DNA of 13,220 bases from Chloroflexota bacterium (GTDB taxonomy: Bacteria; Chloroflexota; Anaerolineae; Promineifilales; Promineifilaceae), in the NCBI GenBank assembly GCA_008501785.1, contig QQUD01000631.1:1-13220 (forward strand), given 5' to 3'. This document shows, one piece after another, positions 13,173 to 13,220 of this stretch; the stretch's first letter is position 1; each line of letters starts with the position of its first letter. Made by a program: the position numbers and the translations under genes. The notes beneath the pieces are model-generated. The model did no database searches, had not been told where the DNA came from, and saw only the letters and a list, made by a program, of their open reading frames with translations.

Positions 13173-13220
13173 TAAATGGAAACAATTCTAATGATCATAT
13201 TGACGTAATCATTACACGGT

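Overview
The window looks like a chromosomal segment of a Chloroflexota-type bacterium (Anaerolineae/Caldilineae-like). This is an inference from three things: the style of the lipoprotein (LAAC lipobox followed by a long T/E/S/D-rich spacer), the dispersed palindromic repeats (TGTCATTCCCGCG... and GTAGGGGCGACC... types), and a genome-style iterated palindrome, ACGGCCGT. No rRNA or tRNA is present to confirm taxonomy. Base composition is about 50% GC and fairly even.

All complete genes are on the minus strand and read from right to left. At the right end, an Asp/Glu/hydantoin-type racemase (12322-13068, probably an allantoin or hydantoin racemase) is followed 2 nt later by a NarL/FixJ response regulator (11696-12319). 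A 332-bp gap with operator-like palindromes comes next. After it lies a long run of transport genes: an 803-aa lipoprotein made of two different periplasmic-binding domains (8952-11363); a tandem-domain sugar-type (CUT2, RbsA-like) ATPase (7289-8830); two CUT2 permeases (6163-7167 and 5162-6166, overlapping by ATGA); and then a complete branched-chain amino acid type (HAAT) translocator livH-livM-livG-livF (4966 to 1608). An allantoinase (184-1539) closes the run. At the left edge, a 40-codon 3' end of a plus-strand gene (1-123) converges on the allantoinase.

The standout is the fused binding protein. Its N-terminal half (about residues 51-434) is a Liv/HAAT-type binding domain. Its C-terminal half (about 486-803) is a ribose/CUT2-type binding domain. 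A single lipobox anchors both, and they are joined by a PEPEP-containing linker. The same gene run encodes one full translocator of each matching family. The simplest reading is one tethered receptor serving two unrelated ABC importers, with the allantoinase and racemase suggesting cyclic ureides (allantoin, hydantoins) or related purine-breakdown products as cargo. The substrate is inferred from context, not shown by the sequence.

Regulatory structure is visible. A perfect 16-bp hairpin with a T-run sits just after the binding-protein gene and probably limits read-through into the importer genes. A CRP/FNR-like imperfect palindrome lies upstream of the binding protein, and an 18-bp perfect palindrome lies upstream of the racemase. 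Three REP/MITE-like elements and one compact 15-bp-arm inverted repeat sit in the gaps between genes. The octamer ACGGCCGT occurs ten times, in genes and gaps alike.
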